Assembly (NCBI RefSeq): GCF_029223525.1
Contig: NZ_JARHTQ010000029.1
Span: 1 to 64,000 of the forward strand
Origin: Streptantibioticus ferralitis
GTDB taxonomy: Bacteria; Actinomycetota; Actinomycetes; Streptomycetales; Streptomycetaceae
Direction of reading: 5' to 3'
Length of the DNA stretch: 64,000 nt
Shown here: positions 9,390 to 18,325 of the stretch, piece by piece
How positions within the stretch are numbered: position 1 is the first letter of the stretch
How the letters are laid out: each line of letters starts with the position of its first letter
The notes under the pieces: generated by a model
Told to the model about the DNA's origin: nothing
Seen by the model: the letters and a program-made list of their open reading frames with translations, nothing else
Database searches by the model: none
Position numbers and translations under genes: made by a program

Positions 9390-9993
9390 GTAGTTCCCCC
9401 TGAGGATGCGTGCTTGGTGAGTTGTCTCCCATGCGAGCAGTGCCGCCGAGAGGCGTGCGAGCCCCCGTGACGCGCCTTAGTGCATGACTGCTCGTTACGG
9501 GGCCGTCGTGCAAGATCGAGGCTAAGAGCTGCTGTCCTAGATCCGTCCTAGGTCCGTCCTTGCGCAGTCCGTGCACATGAGCACATGTGACAAGTCGAAT
9601 GCCTTGTTGGTGACAACCAGACTGCTTCGACCGGTCCGAATCGCCAGCTCCTCCCTGCCCGCTGGTGACAACTACGGTGCTTTGGCTCAACCGTATGGAG
9701 CGCCCGCGACGACACCGTCATCCCCGCTACCTCGGCACAACGGTGGCAGCCGATGACCCGTCACCCCCTCACATGCCATGCCCTCCCCGTGACTCACCGC
9801 TGTCTCAACACTCTTCAGGCGATCGAACCGATTACCCGGGCCCTGTGCCGTGAGGGCCTGTAACGCTCCTTCTGCAGTGGCCTCTACGGGACGAGCGCAG
9901 CTACACGTCGGACGTCGTCGAGGAGTTGTCCATTGTCGTCGGCCCTGCTGAGCGCCGACCGCTTCGCGGGGCGTTCCGTGCGGCCAAGTCGGC
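9390..9993. other. Gene-poor stretch upstream of the secreted protein
   Basis: About 600 bp with no convincing coding frame on either strand. The part next to 9389 should carry the promoter of the secreted protein; I see no clear consensus element. The rest holds no recognisable RNA gene or repeat. Confidence 0.5.
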
Positions 9994-10351
9994 TCATCCG
10001 GGGGCGGCGAGTGGGTAGTCGCTGCCGCCCAGGACGGTCATGCGCAACGCCAGCGGTAGGCGCTGACGGTAGCTGTGCTCCGCGCCCAGCGGTACATCGG
10101 CCCGCACCCGTTCCCGTACCAGGCCGACGAACTCCGGGTCCTCGGCGGCCGCTGTCAGCTCGCCGCCGCAGCAGCGGCAGATACACGAGGGTGCTTCCGG
10201 GGTCGTCCGGGTCGACCGCCGGGCGGAATCCGCACTGGGGCGTCACCCGGCCGGAGACCATGAGCTCGTCGGGGTCGAGTGCGCGGGCAGGCCAGCGGCT
10301 GGGGTGCTTTCGCACATATACCGACGGGCATTCACGGTCCTGGACACCCAA
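9994..10351 (-). pseudogene. Decayed, frameshifted coding sequence (weak thioesterase C-terminus resemblance)
   Basis: Two minus-strand frames in series look coding. One starts near 10351 and includes VYVRKHPSRWPARALDPDEL and STLVYLPLLRR. The second continues as AAAEDPEFVGLVRERVRADV and RLPLALRMTVLGGSDYPLA before a TGA at 9994-9996. Joined by a one-base shift near 10170, they give a GC3-biased protein of about 118 residues. The TVLGGSDYP end resembles the Asp loop of type II thioesterases, but this is a weak impression. It is interrupted and probably non-functional. Confidence 0.35.
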
Positions 10352-10426
10352 GCGGTCCCTGACGTCACAGCGCCGACTCTGCCATCAAGCCCCTGCCCCT
10401 CACCGGCAGAGGACGCCACAGCCATG

Positions 10427-10455
10427 AAGATCACGATCTACGGCTGGAGTACCAG
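10427..10455 (+). repeat. Solo IS701-type terminal end
   Basis: A 25-bp sequence containing GATCTACGGCTGGAG, closely matching the right terminal repeat of the intact IS701-family element at 19754-21169, followed by CCAG (10452-10455) in the position where the intact element also has CCAG. No transposase lies next to it, so it is a leftover end. Confidence 0.6.
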
Positions 10456-10490
10456 TAGCTTTGCTGAGCGGCGTCCCGAAGAGATGTTAT

Positions 10491-10507
10491 TTGCAATATA
10501 GCTATAT
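10491..10507 (+). promoter_or_regulatory. AT-rich palindrome upstream of ctaD
   Basis: A perfect 12-bp palindrome ATATAGCTATAT (10496-10507) in a short AT-rich island that stands out from its GC-rich surroundings, preceded by TTGCAA (10491-10496). It lies about 160 bp before the oxidase subunit I start and is a candidate promoter or operator for that operon. No regulator can be named. Confidence 0.35.
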
Positions 10508-10664
10508 CTCGTCTTATTGGTGCGGCTATTCAGAGGTGGGTCATAGGGTGAGGGAAGCTCTTCCTCCAACACTTGCGATCATTTCACTGGTAGCATCCGC
10601 CAACGATTATCGAGGAAGGTGCCGTTCACTGGCGAGCGATGCACCCTCGCCAACTGGAGGGCAC

Positions 10665-12374
10665 ATGGCCCAGGTTGACCAGGAAATGACCGGCCAAACG
10701 GTCCGCACCAAGTCAATCCGCACCGGCGTCATGGTACGAAAATGGCTCACCACGACCGACCATAAGGTCATCGGGAACCTCTATATGGTGACCGCGTTCG
10801 GCTTCTTCCTGTTCGCCGGGCTGCTGGCAATGATGATGCGCGCCGAGCTGGCGCGCCCAGGGCTGCAGTTCTTCACCACGCTCCAGTACAACCAACTGTT
10901 CACGATTCACGGCACGATCATGATGTTGCTGTTCGCGACCCCCATGTTCGCCGGTTTCGCGAACGCCGTGATGCCCTTGCAAATCGGGGCTCCGGACGTC
11001 GCCTTCCCCCGACTGAACGCCCTGACGTACTGGCTTTTCCTCTTCGGTGGCCTGATGGTTCTGTCAGGGTTCCTCACTCCCCAGGGAGCCGCGCAGTTCG
11101 GCTGGTTCGCATACGCGCCGCTCAACGAGGCCATCCGCACGCCGGGGGCAGGTGGGGACCTGTGGGCCATGGGACTGGTGGTCGCCGGCCTGAGCACCAC
11201 TTTGGGCTCCGTCAACTTCATCTCCACGATCATCTGCCTGCGCGCTCCGGGCATGACCATGTTCCGCATGCCGATCTTCACCTGGAACATCTTGTTCACC
11301 TCCATCCTGGCGCTGCTTGCCTTCCCGGTGCTCACGGCGGCACTGCTGGCCCTGGAGGCGGACCGAAAGTTCGGTGCGCACGTCTTCGACGCGGCCAACG
11401 GCGGAGCCATTCTGTGGCAGCATCTGTTCTGGTTCTTCGGACACCCCGAGGTGTACATCGTCGCGCTCCCCTTCTTCGGTGTGATCAGCGATATCATCCC
11501 GGTTTTCAGTAGAAAGCCGATGTTCGGTTACCTGGGAATGGTGGCGGCCACGGTCACCATCACCATGCTGTCAGCCTCCGTTTGGGCGCACCACATGTTC
11601 GCCACCGGTTCGGTGCTGCTGCCCTTCTTCTCGCTGATGTCGTTCTTCATCGCGGTACCGACAGGGGTGAAGTTCTTCAATTGGATCGGCACGATGTGGA
11701 ACGGCAGCCTGTCGTTCGAGACTCCCATGTTGTGGGCGATCGGATTCCTGGTGAGCTTCCTCCTGGGTGGGCTCAGCGGGGTACTGATCGCTTCGCCGCC
11801 GTTGGATTTCCATGTCACGGACAGCTACTTCATCGTGGCGCATCTGCACTACGTACTGTTCGGGACCGTGGTCTTCGCGATGTTCGGCGGATTCTACTTC
11901 TGGTGGCCCAAGTGGACCGGGCGGATGCTTGATGAGCGGCTGGGGAAAATCCATTTCTGGACACTCTTCGTTGGCTTCCAGGGAACCTTTCTGGTGCAGC
12001 ACTGGCTGGGGCTGGCTGGCATGCCTCGCCGCTATGCCGACTACCTCGCCGCGGACGGCTTCACCACGCTCAACACGATCTCGTCTACCGGAGCGTTTCT
12101 CCTCGGTCTGTCCACGCTGCCCTTCCTGTACAACGTGTGGCATACGGCCAGGTACGCACCGAAGGTCGAGGTCGACGACCCTTGGGGGTTCGGCCGTTCG
12201 CTCGAGTGGGCGACCTCGTGTCCACCGCCGCGGCACAACTTCAATTCCCTGCCACGGGTACGTTCTGACTCGCCCGCATTCGACGTGCACCATCCGGAGT
12301 TCATGAAGACCGAGGCCGCACGGACCGGAGAGAGTGAACCCACGCCCGACACCTTCGGAAAGCGGGGCAAATGA
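10665..12374 (+). CDS. ctaD: Cytochrome c oxidase subunit I (aa3 type)
   Basis: Membrane subunit carrying heme a, heme a3 and CuB, which reduces oxygen to water and pumps protons. The 569-residue protein keeps every metal ligand I can check: TIHGTIM (first heme a His), HPEVY (CuB His and the cross-linked Tyr), WAHHMF (two CuB His) and VAHLHYV (heme a3 and heme a His). About twelve hydrophobic segments are present. I chose the ATG at 10665, after GGAGGG, rather than upstream starts, because TTDHKVIG then falls at the usual distance. The stop overlaps the next gene by ATGA. Subunits II and III are not in the window, so this is probably a second copy of a housekeeping gene. Its location near a PKS suggests a specialised role (see findings). 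Confidence 0.95.
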   Translation: MAQVDQEMTGQTVRTKSIRTGVMVRKWLTTTDHKVIGNLYMVTAFGFFLFAGLLAMMMRAELARPGLQFFTTLQYNQLFTIHGTIMMLLFATPMFAGFANAVMPLQIGAPDVAFPRLNALTYWLFLFGGLMVLSGFLTPQGAAQFGWFAYAPLNEAIRTPGAGGDLWAMGLVVAGLSTTLGSVNFISTIICLRAPGMTMFRMPIFTWNILFTSILALLAFPVLTAALLALEADRKFGAHVFDAANGGAILWQHLFWFFGHPEVYIVALPFFGVISDIIPVFSRKPMFGYLGMVAATVTITMLSASVWAHHMFATGSVLLPFFSLMSFFIAVPTGVKFFNWIGTMWNGSLSFETPMLWAIGFLVSFLLGGLSGVLIASPPLDFHVTDSYFIVAHLHYVLFGTVVFAMFGGFYFWWPKWTGRMLDERLGKIHFWTLFVGFQGTFLVQHWLGLAGMPRRYADYLAADGFTTLNTISSTGAFLLGLSTLPFLYNVWHTARYAPKVEVDDPWGFGRSLEWATSCPPPRHNFNSLPRVRSDSPAFDVHHPEFMKTEAARTGESEPTPDTFGKRGK

Positions 12375-12757
12375 AGGTCGAAGCATACCTGTTCACTGGG
12401 GTCTCGCTCTTCTTCTTCGTCACGGACATCATCTACGCATGGCTCTCCGGGGATCCGACGGGGACGGCCGTGCTGACGGTCGCCTTCATCATGGCCGCGC
12501 TGATCGCATTCTTCTGCGCGATGAACCAGCGCAGAAAGGGAACCCGCCCCGAGGATCGGCGCGATGGCGACGTACGGGACCGTGCGGGTCTGCTGGACTT
12601 CTTTCCGCCGCAGAGTGCGTACCCGCCGCTGACCGCCCTGGGGTTCGCCCTCGGTGCCTTGGGCGTGGTGTTCGGCCTGTGGCTATTCCTGCTCGGGATC
12701 GGCATCCTCGCCACGGGGATTCTGGGTTTCGCATTCGAGTTCCTGGACCGAGGATGA
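12371..12757 (+). CDS. ctaF: Cytochrome c oxidase subunit IV (actinobacterial type)
   Basis: A 128-residue membrane protein with about four hydrophobic segments (near 4-25, 33-52, 88-105 and 107-125), a polar loop of about 35 residues in the middle, and the motif [13 protein letters not shown], typical of the small actinobacterial oxidase subunit IV. It starts within the ctaD stop (ATGA overlap), so the two are translationally coupled. It assembles with subunit I in the bc1-aa3 supercomplex in relatives. It ends only 25 bp from the stop of the convergent cytochrome b gene. Confidence 0.88.
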   Translation: MKVEAYLFTGVSLFFFVTDIIYAWLSGDPTGTAVLTVAFIMAALIAFFCAMNQRRKGTRPEDRRDGDVRDRAGLLDFFPPQSAYPPLTALGFALGALGVVFGLWLFLLGIGILATGILGFAFEFLDRG

Positions 12758-12782
12758 AGTCCGACTCCCTCGCCCGGACCTG

Positions 12783-14411
12783 TCAGTCCTTCGTCTCCAG
12801 GGCGGGCGGTGCGGTGCGGGCGTTGATCTGGTCGCGTTGTTCGGCGGTGGTCGGCATCTCAACGCGGTCCCGGTAGTACCATTGGCTCGCCATGGCTTTG
12901 AAGCGACGGACACGTGAAACCCCGCCTGCTTTGTGCAACGGTTTCGGGATGTCGCGTAGCAGAATTCTGTAGCGTTCACGCGCGGACAGCGGCCGATTGC
13001 TCTCGATGAACTTCCCGTAGATCTCCTGGTGGATATTTCCTGTTTCCCGTCCTTCCACCAGCAACTGCCGATCGCGGGCCTGAAGCGCCAGGCAGATCCG
13101 CTTCGTGATCACGAACGCGAGCACCGGTGCGACGATCACGGCGACCCTGAACAGCCATGTCAAGCCGTTGACGGAAATCCTGAAGGAATAGGCGATCACA
13201 TCATTTCCGCCGGCCATTAGGAGTACTCCGTAGCAGACCACTGCCGCCACGCCGAAGCCAGTCCTGGTGGGTCGGTCGCGCGGTCGATCGCATAGATGGT
13301 GCTCGGACCGTTCGTCGGAGATCCATTCTTCGAAGAACGGGTAGAGAAAAAGCAGAAGGAAGAGCACCCCGGGCAGGACGACCGCAGGTAGCAACACGTT
13401 CCACATGATCGTGTGGCCTACCACGTTGGTTTCCAGCGGCGGCATCAGGCGAAGCGCGCCCTCAAGGAACCCGACGTACCAGTCCGGTTGGGCGTCCGTA
13501 ACCACCTGATCGGCGCGGTACGGCCCGTAGAGCCAGATCGGGTTGATCTGAGCCAGTGCACCGAGAGCGCCCAGTACGCCGGCGACCATGAAGAAAAAGC
13601 CGGACGATTTGGCCGTGAACTGGGGGAACATAGGCTGCCCGACGACGTTGCGGTTCGTTCGGCCGGGCAAGTTCCACTGAGTGTGCTTCAAGTAGACGAC
13701 AAGGAAGAGGTGAACGGAGATGAGGGCCACCAACGCACCCGGAACCAGCAGGACATGCACGACGTACAACCTGGGAATGAGCGCGTGGCCAGGAAACGAG
13801 CCGCGGAACGTGAAGAAGCTCAAGTACGTTCCCACCAGCGGGATGGATCCGATGATGGTGTCGGCGGTTCGCAGGCCGGTCCCCGACAGAAGGTCATCCG
13901 GGAGAGAATATCCGCAGAAGCCTTCGAGCAGCCCCAGCAGGAAAAGCGTCACTCCCACAATCCAGTTGACCTCCCGCGGCCTTCGGAAGGCGCCGGTGAA
14001 GAAGATGCGCAGCATATGCACTCCGATGGCCGCGACGAACAGCAGCGCAGCCCAATGGTGAACCTGACGGATGAGCAACCCGCCCCGGACATCGAAGGTG
14101 ATGTCAATCGTCGAGGAGTACGCCTGGGTCATACGCAAGCCGCGCAGCGGAGCGTACGCGCCGTGGTAAACGCCTTCGCTCATACTCGGGTCGAAGAACA
14201 GGGTCAGATAGACACCGGTCAGCAGCAGCACTACGAAGCTGTATAGGGCGATCTCGCCGAGCAGAAAGGACCAGTGGTCGGGGAAAGCCTTCCGCAGCAG
14301 TTGCCTGCCAGAAAACGCTGCCGGGAACCGCCGATCCAAGGCCACGAAGCCGCCCGCGGCGAGCTTGCCAGCCTTGGCCTTCAGCTCTTCCTTCCGCTTC
14401 TGAAACAGCAT
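12783..14411 (-). CDS. qcrB: Cytochrome b subunit of the menaquinol:cytochrome c reductase (bc1)
   Basis: Core quinol-oxidising subunit of complex III. The 542-residue length and long C-terminal extension are typical of actinobacteria. Visible features: heme-ligand His residues in RQVHHWAALL and GVHMLRIFF on one helix and in VVHVLLVP and SVHLFLV on another, the CGYSLPDDLLSGTG loop, and the Qo-site QPDWYVGFLEGALRLMPP. The start ATG at 14411 follows GAGGGGAG. QcrA (Rieske) and QcrC (cytochrome c) do not flank it, unlike the housekeeping qcrCAB operon, so this looks like an extra copy. It converges on ctaD-ctaF. Extra QcrB copies can act as resistant targets for respiratory inhibitors; that use here is inference. 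Confidence 0.93.
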   Translation of the reverse strand: MLFQKRKEELKAKAGKLAAGGFVALDRRFPAAFSGRQLLRKAFPDHWSFLLGEIALYSFVVLLLTGVYLTLFFDPSMSEGVYHGAYAPLRGLRMTQAYSSTIDITFDVRGGLLIRQVHHWAALLFVAAIGVHMLRIFFTGAFRRPREVNWIVGVTLFLLGLLEGFCGYSLPDDLLSGTGLRTADTIIGSIPLVGTYLSFFTFRGSFPGHALIPRLYVVHVLLVPGALVALISVHLFLVVYLKHTQWNLPGRTNRNVVGQPMFPQFTAKSSGFFFMVAGVLGALGALAQINPIWLYGPYRADQVVTDAQPDWYVGFLEGALRLMPPLETNVVGHTIMWNVLLPAVVLPGVLFLLLFLYPFFEEWISDERSEHHLCDRPRDRPTRTGFGVAAVVCYGVLLMAGGNDVIAYSFRISVNGLTWLFRVAVIVAPVLAFVITKRICLALQARDRQLLVEGRETGNIHQEIYGKFIESNRPLSARERYRILLRDIPKPLHKAGGVSRVRRFKAMASQWYYRDRVEMPTTAEQRDQINARTAPPALETKD

Positions 14412-14913
14412 GCGGCCTATCTCCCCTCACCCATGGATGCACTTCGCGGTCAATCGCGGCTGATGGGTAACCCGTCACCGCAAGGCTCAACCCCACGCGT
14501 GGAGCAGATCGGCCAATCAAGTGAGCGGAGCTGTCGGCATGCCGGGCCTCTCTTCGCTGCGGGTTTCCGAGTCAGCCGCCGATGGTCAGTGGGGTGGAGA
14601 GGCCGCCACTGAGGTCGTCGCCGGTACGGGCCACGGCTACTGGCCGGGCCACGTTCCGCGCACACGTCGAAGCGCTACAGGCGATCGTCGACCAAGCACC
14701 TCGCCCTGCCGTCGAGGGCAAGACCGGCGGGTAGTAGCCGACCGGCCCGATGACCCGCACGGCGTGAACCGCCCGTCCGGGTATCCCTGGCGACAACTTC
14801 CGACAGCGTGCCGTGGGACGTCCTGCCGTCGTTGGCCTGGACCGCCCCCACGCGGTGAGTGACGTGACCGGGCCTGAGGTTTGCGCTCCCTGAGCCGTGC
14901 AGAGGATTGCGGT
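14412..14913. other. Divergent intergenic region
   Basis: About 500 bp between the divergently transcribed qcrB and methyltransferase genes. It should hold both promoters. No clear gene, hairpin or repeat is visible; frames here look like shadows or old decayed sequence. Confidence 0.5.
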
Positions 14914-15753
14914 ATGGGTGATGACGCGACCATGCACGCAGCGGATGCGGCCCGCGACTACTACAACTCCGCCGACGTCGACGGCTTCTACACTTCTGTG
15001 TGGGGCGGCGAGGACATCCACACCGGTATCTACGAACACCTCGACGAGCCGGTCGCCCGGGCAACCCGGCGGGCCGACGCCCAGGTGGCCGCCCGGGTGG
15101 CCGACCTCCTCGGGCCGGGCCGAACCGTCCTCGACCTCGGCTCGGGCTACGGCGGCGCGGCACGCCACCTCGCCCAAAGCTTCGGCTGCCGCGTCGTCGC
15201 GCTCAACATCAGCGACGTGCAGAACCGGCGGCACCGCGAGCTCAACGCCCGCCACGGACTCGACACGCTCATCGACGTCATCGCCGGATCCTTCCAGGAC
15301 ATCCCCGCGCCGGACGGACGGTTCGACGTCGTCTGGACCCAGGAAGCCCTCGTCCACAGCGGCGACCGGGCGCACATGCTCTCCGAGGCGGTCCGCGTCC
15401 TCGCCCCCGGCGGCGCCCTGGTCCTCACCGACGTCATGGCGGCCGACGACGCCCACCAGGACGCGCTGCGCCCGGTGTGCGAGCGGCTCAACGTCACCGA
15501 CCTCGCCACGCCCAACTTCGTCCGTGAACAGCTCGCCCGCCTCGGACTGGGACAGGTGCGCTTCGACGACCTGAGCGAGAACCTGCTCCCGCACTACGCC
15601 CGCCTCACCGCGGAGGTGCAGCGGAACAGCGAGGAACTCACCGGCGCCGTCGGCGAGGAGTACTTGGACCGGCTGCGTACTAATCTGCCCCTGTGGGTTC
15701 ATGCCTGCGAGAACGGCCTTCTCTCCTGGGGGATCTTTCACGGCCGCCGCTGA
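14914..15753 (+). CDS. SAM-dependent sarcosine/dimethylglycine N-methyltransferase-like protein
   Basis: Likely methylates sarcosine or dimethylglycine with SAM, the last steps toward the osmoprotectant glycine betaine. The 279-residue soluble protein has the family opening YYNSADVDGFYTSVWGGED with HTGIYE, the Rossmann SAM-binding motif VLDLGSGYGGAAR, VVALNISDVQ, FDVVWTQEAL, and the closing WGIFHGRR. The ATG at 14914 is used because the methyltransferase core begins about 15 residues later and AGAGG lies upstream. It diverges from qcrB. Substrate assignment rests on resemblance to the family; a small-molecule tailoring methyltransferase is possible. Confidence 0.85.
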   Translation: MGDDATMHAADAARDYYNSADVDGFYTSVWGGEDIHTGIYEHLDEPVARATRRADAQVAARVADLLGPGRTVLDLGSGYGGAARHLAQSFGCRVVALNISDVQNRRHRELNARHGLDTLIDVIAGSFQDIPAPDGRFDVVWTQEALVHSGDRAHMLSEAVRVLAPGGALVLTDVMAADDAHQDALRPVCERLNVTDLATPNFVREQLARLGLGQVRFDDLSENLLPHYARLTAEVQRNSEELTGAVGEEYLDRLRTNLPLWVHACENGLLSWGIFHGRR

Positions 15754-15868
15754 GCAACACACGGTGCGCACATTCGCGCGAGTACCCTTGGGCCCGCTCA
15801 AGACGTCGCCCGCACCAGGAAGGCAAGCGAACTACCTTACACACACCGACCGTTCACCGCTGGACGAG

Positions 15869-16325
15869 TCATTCCGATGTGATTGGTAGCCGTAGGCGAT
15901 CAGAGATCGCATGACCGGCTGCCGGGTCTTGTGGTTGTGCCAGATCGCCGTCGCACAGCGCGAGGACGCGCTGCGCGACGCGGACGGCGACGCCCTCGAA
16001 GGTCCGGTCGGCGTGCTGTTCCAAGTCGAGCTGGCCCTTGAGGGTGTCGTTCACCGACTCGATCAGTCGTCGCTTGAACGATGGCCGTAGTATCTCCGCC
16101 CCGCGCAGGGCCAGATCGGCCTCGAACTCCTTGGAGGCAAGCCCTTGTCCGTGGTCAGTAGCAGGCCAGGCCGGTAGGTGCCCCCTTCCGGTTCGCGGTC
16201 CAGCAGCGCCATCAGCACCTCGTGCTCGTCCAGCTTCGGGTTCGCCAGGGCCCACAGGATTGGCATGCCGGTCGGGAGGCACACCAGATACTGCCGCAGG
16301 CCCCAGAAGAAGCGGGAGTGGGTCG
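15869..16325 (-). pseudogene. Frameshifted IS982-family transposase fragment
   Basis: Two minus-strand frames encode consecutive parts of an IS982-type transposase. The first reads HSRFFWGLRQYLVCLPTGMP and then LWALANPKLDEHEVLMALLD to TDKGL. After a shift near 16135 the other frame continues SKEFEADL, LRPSFKR, IESVNDTLKGQLDLEQHA and VRVAQRVLAL. The N-terminal third is missing and the frame is broken, so it is inactive. Terminal repeats were not found. Confidence 0.7.
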
Positions 16326-16389
16326 GTGTCCGTTGCGAGGAGCCGTATGGTCCGCTTGATCAGCGGTAGCGCGGCCCGCAGCCGCTTGC

Positions 16390-16495
16390 GCCGCGAACGG
16401 GTGACGCACCCCTCGACGCCGACGCGGATCGGGCAACAGCCGCAACCGATCCACCAGCGACACCCCCGCCACACCCTTCAAAGCGGGCGACTTGA
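16390..16495 (-). pseudogene. ISAs1-type transposase N-terminal fragment
   Basis: A short minus-strand stretch encodes SLVDRLRLLPDPRRRRGVRH, the hallmark N-terminal motif of ISAs1/H-repeat transposases. It is joined directly to the IS982 remnant in a different frame, so the locus is a mosaic of insertion-sequence debris. From 16496 to the merR stop at 16787 I see nothing coding. Confidence 0.55.
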
Positions 16496-16786
16496 TCACG
16501 CAGACGGTGGCAGACTGACGACACATCGAAGCTCCGGTGGTATGAGGCGACTTGGGAAGGTCACCCCGTTCAACCGGAGCTTCGCTGCGTTCGTGACGGC
16601 CTGACCTGCACTCCTTGCACCGCCGCGACATGCGGACTCACATGATCACCGGGACTCCGAAACGCCCCTGCAGCAGCCAAGCCGAGGCACGCAGTCTCAA
16701 CCATCAGCTGGGACCGAAGTGTCAAGCATCTCCCGGGACCGGGCAGGCTCCTTGACGCGTCGTGAGGAACAACCTTCTCTACGGGT

Positions 16787-17224
16787 TCAAGGCGGCCCGC
16801 ATGCGCTGCCGACTTGCCCGGGCAGAGAAGTCTCGTCGATTGTCACAGCCACACGAGTCCGCTGTTCCTGCGCCCGCCCGGCCTGGAGGGCGCGGGCCAT
16901 GGCCGCGTCCAGCGCGTCGCGGGTGTTGATGAGGTCTGTGATGTGGGACGAGAGCTTCTCGCGTTCCTGAGCCATCCGCTCCACCGCAGCCCGGGAGTTT
17001 TCGAGACTCGGCGAGTCCACACAGGGCAACAGCTCCAAGATCGTGCGGCTGGACAGCCCTGCTCCGTAGAGACGCTGGAGGAACAGAACCCGCTCGACGT
17101 CCTCCTCCACGAAGTGGCGTTGCCCGCGTGGACTGCGCTCGCTCGCGAGCAGGCCCTGCTGTTCGTAGTAGCGCAGGGATCTGACGCTGACGCCGCTGCG
17201 TTGGGCGAGCTCTCCGATACGCAT
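16787..17224 (-). CDS. MerR-family transcriptional regulator
   Basis: A 145-residue DNA-binding regulator. The N-terminal winged helix-turn-helix is textbook MerR: IGELAQRSGVSVRSLRYYEQ followed by GLLASERSPRGQR, then VLFLQRLYGAGLS and a coiled dimerisation helix (about 75-120). No metal-binding Cys cluster is visible, so it is more like the drug- or redox-sensing members. The start at 17224 puts MRIGELAQ at the N-terminus as in the family; the longer open frame is not needed. It diverges from the NmrA-like oxidoreductase, and a palindrome between them is a likely operator. Confidence 0.9.
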   Translation of the reverse strand: MRIGELAQRSGVSVRSLRYYEQQGLLASERSPRGQRHFVEEDVERVLFLQRLYGAGLSSRTILELLPCVDSPSLENSRAAVERMAQEREKLSSHITDLINTRDALDAAMARALQAGRAQEQRTRVAVTIDETSLPGQVGSACGPP

Positions 17225-17285
17225 ATCCGTTACTCCTTGCAGTGGCGTTGTCCCGTCCACGTGACCCTTGTCGCGCGACTTGCCT

Positions 17286-17301
17286 CTGACATCAATGTCA
17301 G
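17286..17301. promoter_or_regulatory. Probable MerR-family operator
   Basis: A perfect 7-bp inverted repeat CTGACAT-CA-ATGTCAG between the divergent merR and NmrA-like genes. It includes a TGACAT that could serve as a -35 box on the plus strand, with candidate -10 sequence about 18 bp on. MerR-type operators sit between -35 and -10, so this is the best candidate site. Confidence 0.5.
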
Positions 17302-17397
17302 GTTCTAGCGTAGCTCGCAGGCCCGGAACACGGGAATCGCGGGGCAACGGCTGGGTCCTTTGGAACGGCCATGCCATTGAGAATGGGGTTATAGGAC

Positions 17398-18258
17398 ATG
17401 TCAATTCTCGTCACCGGAGCGACTGGACAGCTCGGGCGCCTTGTCGTGGAAAGCTTGCTCGACGCCGGCACACCCGCCAACGACATCATCGCGACCGGTC
17501 GGGACATCACCGGGATCAAGGACCTGGCCGACCGCGGTGTCGTGACGCGCCGGGCCGATTTCGCCGACGCTGACAGCCTTACAGCCGCCTTTGAGGGAGC
17601 TGACAAGCTGCTGCTGATCTCGGCCTCGATCCCCGTGGACGAGCGCTTCGCCAACCACCGGCGTGTCATAGACGCCGCCATGGCTGCAGGTGTGTCGCTG
17701 GTGGCGTACACGAGCATGGTGCAGGCCGACACGGCGACCACGATCCTCGCCGCCACCCATCGCGTCACTGAGGAGTACCTGCACGAGCGCGGCATCCCCA
17801 GCGTGGTGCTGCGCAACGGCTGGTACCTGGAGAACTACACTGCCCAGTTGCCCATGGTCCTGCAGCACGGCACTGTCGTCGGGGCCGCGGGCCGGGGAAG
17901 GGTCAGCGCCGCCGCCCGCGCCGACTACGCCGAGGCGGCTGCGGTCGTGCTGACCACTGAGGGCCACACCAACGCGGTGTACGAGCTGGGCGGCGACGAG
18001 GCGTTCACCCTGGCCGAGCTTGCCGCGACGGTCTCCACCGCCACAGGGAAGCCGATCACCTACACCGATCTGCCGGTGGACAAGTTCCGCGAGGCGCTGA
18101 TCGGCGCGGGCCTGCCCACCGCGATGGCGGATGCCGTCGCCGACACCGACCTCGGCCTGGGCCGCGGTGAGCTGTTCACCGACTCCGGTGACCTGAGCCG
18201 CCTGATCGGACGGCCGACCATGCGCCTGTCCGAAGCGGTCGCCGACGCGCTGCGCTGA
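17398..18258 (+). CDS. NmrA-like NAD(P)H:quinone oxidoreductase / atypical SDR
   Basis: A 286-residue soluble protein of the NmrA/QorB group, which reduces quinones or senses NAD(P)H. The N-terminal dinucleotide motif is VTGATGQLG, followed by DKLLLISA, the central YTSMVQ segment, and RNGWYLENY, all characteristic of the QorB-like branch. It is divergently transcribed from the MerR regulator, and the pair probably forms one redox- or electrophile-responsive unit. The start ATG at 17398 gives the standard short N-terminus before the Rossmann fold. Substrate not determined. Confidence 0.88.
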   Translation: MSILVTGATGQLGRLVVESLLDAGTPANDIIATGRDITGIKDLADRGVVTRRADFADADSLTAAFEGADKLLLISASIPVDERFANHRRVIDAAMAAGVSLVAYTSMVQADTATTILAATHRVTEEYLHERGIPSVVLRNGWYLENYTAQLPMVLQHGTVVGAAGRGRVSAAARADYAEAAAVVLTTEGHTNAVYELGGDEAFTLAELAATVSTATGKPITYTDLPVDKFREALIGAGLPTAMADAVADTDLGLGRGELFTDSGDLSRLIGRPTMRLSEAVADALR

Positions 18259-18325
18259 CACTGCTTCCTTATACCGAAACCACTCAGCCTGCCCTATCCC
18301 CAACCAGCCGGAAAGGCACTTCACG

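Noticed and set aside
8833..9470. C-terminal extension of the thioesterase as a novel domain
   Set aside because: Translation is basic and low quality, overlaps the secreted gene on the other strand, and shows no fold-like pattern.
14572..15801. 409-codon minus-strand frame opposite the methyltransferase
   Set aside because: Shadow; the plus frame has a full SAM-binding fold and a ribosome site.
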